From: Paracoccaceae bacterium
GTDB taxonomy: Bacteria > Pseudomonadota > Alphaproteobacteria > Rhodobacterales > Rhodobacteraceae
Assembly (NCBI GenBank): GCA_027069385.1
Contig: JALXER010000042.1
Location: forward strand, 1-8,526
Length of the DNA: 8,526 nucleotides
Reading direction: 5' to 3'
The notes beneath the pieces are model-generated. The model was not told the DNA's origin. It did no database searches and worked only from the letters and a program-made list of their open reading frames with translations. A program made the position numbers and the translations under genes. Within the stretch, counting starts at the first letter, position 1; each line of letters begins with the position of its first letter. Positions 4,985 to 8,526 of the stretch are shown here, in pieces.

Positions 4985-6643
4985 ATGACAGCAAAATTCC
5001 GCCTGACGCTGGCGCAGTTGAACCCGACACTGGGGGATTTCGAGGCAAATGCCGCGCAAGCCCGCGCAGCGCATCGGGCCGGTGCAGCGGCGGGGGCCGA
5101 TCTGGTGGCCCTGCCTGAAATGTTCCTGACCGGCTATCAAACCCAGGATCTGGTGACCCGTCCGGCCTTTTTGCAGGATTGCGCGGCGCATCTGGCGCAA
5201 CTGGCGGCCGATTGCGCCACCGGTCCGGCCCTGACCATCGGTGCGCCGCTGGTCGAGGATGGCAAGCTGTATAACGCCTATTTTCTGCTCAAGGATGGCA
5301 AAACCAGCGTGGTGGCGCGCAAGTTCCACCTGCCCAACGAAGATGTGTTCGACGAGGAGCGCTATTTCGATAGCGGCCCGATTTCGGGACCGTTCGAGGT
5401 GACCGGAGTGCGCATCGGCTCGCCGGTATGCGAGGATGCCTGGCATGTGGACGTGACCGAAACGCTGGCCGAATCCGGCGCGCAAATTCTGCTGATTCCC
5501 AACGGCTCGCCCTATCGGCGCAACAAGCATGACCTGCGCATCAGCCTGATGGTGTCGCGCGTGGTCGAAACCGGATTGCCGCTGGTCTATCTGAATATGG
5601 TTGGCGGGCAGGATGATCAGGTGTTTGACGGCGCAACTTTTGTGCTGAACCCGGGTGGTGAACTCGCGGTGCAACTGCCGGTTTTTGATGAAACAATCCG
5701 CCATGTGGATTTCGAGGAGCGCGATTCTGGCTGGGTGGCCCTGACCGGCGAACGCGATATCCACGGCAACGAATGGGAGCAGGATTACCGCTGCATGGTC
5801 GAGGCGCTGCGCGATTATATGCGCAAAACCGGCTTTAAGCGGGTGCTGCTGGGCCTGTCGGGCGGTATTGATTCGGCCATTGTGGCGACCATTGCCGCCG
5901 ATGCGCTGGGGCCGGAAAATGTGCGCGGGGTGATGCTGCCTTCGGAATATACCAGCCCTGAATCGCTGAACGATGCGCGCGCGCTGGCCGACGCCTTGGG
6001 TATCCGGCTGGACACGGTGCCGATTGGCGCGGGCAGGGCGGCGATCACCCAAACGCTTGCGCCGCTGTTTGACGGCCTGCCCGAAGACGTGACTGAGGAA
6101 AACATCCAGTCGCGCCTGCGCGGGCTGCTGCTGATGGCGATGTCGAACAAATTTGGTGACATGCTGCTGACCACGGGCAACAAATCCGAGGTGGCGGTGG
6201 GCTATGCCACGATTTACGGCGATATGGCGGGCGGGTATAACCCGATCAAAGACCTGTATAAAACCCGCGTTTTCGAGTCCTGCCGCTGGCGCAACGCTCA
6301 TCATTTCGACTGGATGCGCGGCCCCGCCGGTGTGGTGATCCCGCCCGCGATTATCGACAAACCGCCCACGGCGGAACTGCGCGAGGACCAGAAGGATTCG
6401 GATTCGCTGCCCCCCTATGATGTGCTCGACCGGATACTGGTAGGGCTGATCGACCACGAACAATCGGTGGCCGATCTGGTGGCAGCGGGGCTGGATCGTG
6501 CAACGGTCAAGCGGGTCGAGCATCTGATTTATATCAGCGAATACAAACGCTTCCAGTCTGCACCGGGTGCGCGCCTGACGCTCAAGGCCTTTTGGCTGGA
6601 CCGGCGCTATCCGATCGTCAACCGCTGGCGCGACCCGTCCTAG
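4985..6643 (+). CDS. nadE: Glutamine-dependent NAD+ synthase
   Basis: A 552-residue cytoplasmic two-domain enzyme for the last step of NAD+ synthesis: nicotinic acid adenine dinucleotide, ATP and glutamine give NAD+, AMP, diphosphate and glutamate. Residues about 5-255 form the nitrilase-type glutaminase domain, with Glu45 (LPEMF), Lys113 (RKFHLPN) and Cys149 (SPVCEDAW) as the catalytic triad. Residues about 267-552 form the ATP-pyrophosphatase synthetase domain, with the P-loop SGGIDS (292-297) and the conserved TTGNKSE (396-402) followed by the VGYATIYGDMAGGYNPIKDLYKT region. KPPTAELREDQKDSDSLPPYDVLD and the RRYPIVNRWRDPS end are typical of the family. Having its own glutaminase, it needs no separate ammonia source. 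The stop shares CTAG (6640-6643) with the convergent CopD-like gene. A regulatory site cannot be named, although a nested inverted repeat lies upstream. Confidence 0.97.
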   Translation: MTAKFRLTLAQLNPTLGDFEANAAQARAAHRAGAAAGADLVALPEMFLTGYQTQDLVTRPAFLQDCAAHLAQLAADCATGPALTIGAPLVEDGKLYNAYFLLKDGKTSVVARKFHLPNEDVFDEERYFDSGPISGPFEVTGVRIGSPVCEDAWHVDVTETLAESGAQILLIPNGSPYRRNKHDLRISLMVSRVVETGLPLVYLNMVGGQDDQVFDGATFVLNPGGELAVQLPVFDETIRHVDFEERDSGWVALTGERDIHGNEWEQDYRCMVEALRDYMRKTGFKRVLLGLSGGIDSAIVATIAADALGPENVRGVMLPSEYTSPESLNDARALADALGIRLDTVPIGAGRAAITQTLAPLFDGLPEDVTEENIQSRLRGLLLMAMSNKFGDMLLTTGNKSEVAVGYATIYGDMAGGYNPIKDLYKTRVFESCRWRNAHHFDWMRGPAGVVIPPAIIDKPPTAELREDQKDSDSLPPYDVLDRILVGLIDHEQSVADLVAAGLDRATVKRVEHLIYISEYKRFQSAPGARLTLKAFWLDRRYPIVNRWRDPS

Positions 6644-7080
6644 TACCCGCCCGCGTTCAGCCCGACGCCAACCACCACAAACAGCACCGCAAGCAGGGTA
6701 ACGGCGCGGATGTGCCAGCCCATAAGCGGCAGAGTTTGCGCGCTAAGCGTCGGGATCACCCGAAAGCGCGCATTTAGCGCCAGCCCGGCGGTCGCGGCCA
6801 GCAGGCCAAGCTTTATCGCGATGCTGGTATCCACGGCATTGTCAAAGGCAAACCATGCGCCGACATCGGGCAGCAGGTCATAGGCCAGCCACAGCCCGCT
6901 GGCCACCTGCACGATCAGCGCCGGTATGCCGATGCGTTCAAACCCCTGTTCGAAGTCGGCCAGAATGTCGGGGTCCGCGGCCTTTAGCGCGCGGGGCAGC
7001 ACGGTAAAGGCCAGAATCAGGTGACCACCGGTCCAGATACTCGCGGCGAGGATATGCAACAGCAGGATATAGATATACAT
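6640..7080 (-). CDS. CopD-like small integral membrane protein
   Basis: A 146-residue inner-membrane protein with about four transmembrane segments: roughly 3-28, 50-70, 86-104 and 122-142. The first helix has His9 and the WTGGH motif (Trp16-His20), and His123 lies at the start of the last helix. This pattern of histidines in a four-helix bundle fits the CopD/copper-resistance and HemJ-like superfamily, in which histidines bind copper or heme. No copper chaperone, CopC or copper-responsive regulator is adjacent, so a copper role is inference; a heme-binding or quinone-associated protein is equally possible. The SD is weak. The gene is divergent from gltX and overlaps the nadE stop by four bases, so their transcripts must overlap. 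Confidence 0.78.
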   Translation of the reverse strand: MYIYILLLHILAASIWTGGHLILAFTVLPRALKAADPDILADFEQGFERIGIPALIVQVASGLWLAYDLLPDVGAWFAFDNAVDTSIAIKLGLLAATAGLALNARFRVIPTLSAQTLPLMGWHIRAVTLLAVLFVVVGVGLNAGGY

Positions 7081-7173
7081 GGGCGGTCTCTTTCTGCGCT
7101 GCCATTACCTAAGCGATTTACTCGGGAACAGCAAGCCCGTAATCTTTCGCTTTCTTTACCCCGCAAAATCGCC

Positions 7174-7179
7174 TATTAG
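7174..7179 (+). promoter_or_regulatory. Possible -10 box of gltX
   Basis: TATTAG matches 5 of 6 bases of the -10 consensus and lies 31 bases before ATG 7211, which would give a leader of about 25 bases. The -35 region 17 bp upstream (TTTCTT, 7151-7156) is poor. The 130-bp gap shared with the CopD-like gene has no other striking signal. Confidence 0.3.
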
Positions 7180-7210
7180 CCGTTGCAAACAACCAAGCTG
7201 GACCCGTTTC

Positions 7211-8524
7211 ATGACCACCACCCGTTTTGCCCCTTCGCCCACCGGCTATCTGCATATTGGCAACCTGCGCGCGGCGCTGTTCAACTATCTGATTGCGCGG
7301 CAAAACGGCGGCACCTTTGTGTTGCGCATCGATGATACCGATCTGGTGCGCTCCAAACCCGAATACATAGAGGCAATCCGGCAAGACCTGACATGGCTGG
7401 GGCTGGAATGGGACCGCATAGAGCACCAGTCGGCCCGCCTTGATCGCTATGCGGACGCGGCGCAACGCCTGCGCGACATGGGCCGGTTGTATGAATGTTT
7501 CGAAACCCCGCTGGAGCTGGACCTAAAGCGCAAGAAGCAACTGAACATGGGGCTGCCGCCGGTCTATGACCGCGCCGCGCTGGACCTGTCCGAGGCCGAA
7601 AAAGACGTGCTGCGCGCCGAGCATGGCAGCTATTGGCGTTTCAAACTGGACCGGACCCGGATCGAATGGCAGGACGGGATTCTGGGGCCGCAATCCATCG
7701 ATGCCGCCAGCCTGTCCGACCCGGTGTTGCTGCGCGCCGACGGGCAGGTGCTTTATACGCTGGCCTCGGTGGTGGATGATACCGTAATGGGCATGACCCA
7801 TGTGGTGCGCGGCCTTGACCATGTGACCAACACCGCCACGCAAATCCAGATCATGCGGGCGCTGGGCCATGACCACCCGCAATTCGCCCACCATTCCCTG
7901 CTGGTCGGCCCCGCCGGAGAGGCCCTGTCCAAACGCCTTGGCACCCTTGCGCTGCGCGATTTGGCCGCCAAAGGGGTTGAACCGATGGCGATTCTGTCGC
8001 TGATGGCGCGGCTCGGCTCTTCGGATTCGGTCGAGGTGGCGGCCTCGATCGACGAGTTGGTTTCGGGGTTCGATCTGTCGCATTTTGGCGCATCACCCAC
8101 CAAGTTTGACGAAAACGACTTGCTGCCGCTGTCGGCCAAGGTGCTGCACGGGCTGGGGCTGGATGTAATGCAGGCCGAGTTGCGCGAACTGGGCATTCCC
8201 GATGCGCTGGTCGGGCCGTTCTGGGAGGCCATTCGCCCGAACGTATCGACCCGCGGCGAAATCGCCGACTGGTGGGCGCTGTGCCGCGACGGGGCCAGCC
8301 CCGATATCGCCGCCGAGGATGCCGAGTTTGTTGCGCAGGCACTGCAATTGCTGCCCCCGCAACCCCATGACGAAACCACATGGAAAAGCTGGACCGGCGC
8401 GGTAAAAGCAGCCACCGGGCGTAAGGGTCGCGGCCTGTTCATGCCGCTGCGCAAGGCACTGACAGGCCGCGCTCACGGCCCCGATATGGGCCGCTTGCTA
8501 CCGTTGTTGCAGAAACTGCCTTAG
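7211..8524 (+). CDS. gltX: Glutamate--tRNA ligase
   Basis: A 437-residue cytoplasmic class I aminoacyl-tRNA synthetase that joins glutamate to its tRNA using ATP. The N-terminal Rossmann catalytic domain opens with FAPSPTGYLHIGN (6-18), containing the HIGH-type motif HIGN (15-18), followed by the RIDDTD stretch. The KMSKS-type loop is ALSKRLGT (238-245), with Lys241 kept. The C-terminal anticodon-binding part runs to the GRKGRGLFMPLRKALTGRAHGP stretch normal for full-length GluRS, so this is not the short tRNA-modifying GluQ-RS. The length fits the shorter (about 440-residue) of the two GluRS forms common in alphaproteobacteria. The frame is open back to 7079, but those 44 extra codons overlap the divergent gene's start and look non-coding, and ATG 7211 begins exactly at the family N-terminus. 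The SD is weak (GGA 7200-7202). If the cell lacks GlnRS, one GluRS would also charge tRNA-Gln; this window cannot show which. Confidence 0.96.
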   Translation: MTTTRFAPSPTGYLHIGNLRAALFNYLIARQNGGTFVLRIDDTDLVRSKPEYIEAIRQDLTWLGLEWDRIEHQSARLDRYADAAQRLRDMGRLYECFETPLELDLKRKKQLNMGLPPVYDRAALDLSEAEKDVLRAEHGSYWRFKLDRTRIEWQDGILGPQSIDAASLSDPVLLRADGQVLYTLASVVDDTVMGMTHVVRGLDHVTNTATQIQIMRALGHDHPQFAHHSLLVGPAGEALSKRLGTLALRDLAAKGVEPMAILSLMARLGSSDSVEVAASIDELVSGFDLSHFGASPTKFDENDLLPLSAKVLHGLGLDVMQAELRELGIPDALVGPFWEAIRPNVSTRGEIADWWALCRDGASPDIAAEDAEFVAQALQLLPPQPHDETTWKSWTGAVKAATGRKGRGLFMPLRKALTGRAHGPDMGRLLPLLQKLP

Positions 8525-8526
8525 GG

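Noticed and set aside
4892..6523. 543-codon open frame on the minus strand under nadE
   Set aside because: It is a low-complexity His/Gln/Arg composition shadow; nadE on the plus strand has every catalytic motif.
7079..7210. 44-codon N-terminal extension of gltX
   Set aside because: It overlaps the divergent gene's start codon and contains the likely promoter; the family N-terminus begins at 7211.

Overview
The window reads as ordinary chromosome from a GC-rich alphaproteobacterium, most likely of the Rhodobacterales/Roseobacter group. This rests on how the NAD+ synthase and glutamyl-tRNA synthetase proteins read, recalled from family knowledge rather than a search. Seven protein genes fill almost all of it. 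I see no RNA gene, insertion sequence, phage gene, CRISPR array or attachment site.

Layout. Bases 1-190 are non-coding: a run of short hairpins, then a G/T mirror repeat. A SulP/SLC26 anion transporter follows (191-1804, +). It faces a GlxA-type AraC regulator (1814-2713, -). That regulator is divergent from a small isochorismatase-fold cysteine hydrolase (2805-3350, +), and the 91 bp between them carry a 7-bp inverted repeat that is a good operator candidate. Next is an exported protein made almost entirely of MORN repeats (3352-4821, -), then a glutamine-dependent NAD+ synthase, nadE (4985-6643, +). The MORN/nadE gap is AT-rich and holds a nested inverted repeat. The last two genes are a small CopD-like four-helix membrane protein (6640-7080, -) and a complete glutamyl-tRNA synthetase, gltX (7211-8524, +).

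Organisation. Every gene lies on the opposite strand to its neighbours (+ - + - + - +), so nothing here can be a multi-gene operon. The three convergent pairs are separated by 9 bp, 1 bp and a 4-bp overlap, while the three divergent gaps are about 90-165 bp and must hold all the promoters. The only pair likely to work together is the GlxA-type regulator with the cysteine hydrolase. NadE makes NAD+ using glutamine-derived ammonia, and GltX charges tRNA with glutamate. The transporter, MORN protein and CopD-like protein have no partner visible in the window.

Most worth a second look: the MORN protein, whose 18 full repeats look like a 9-repeat block duplicated head to tail and whose true start may be an internal TTG; the regulator/hydrolase operator; and the strict strand alternation with abutting 3' ends. 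I found no convincing new defence, mobile or biosynthetic system.
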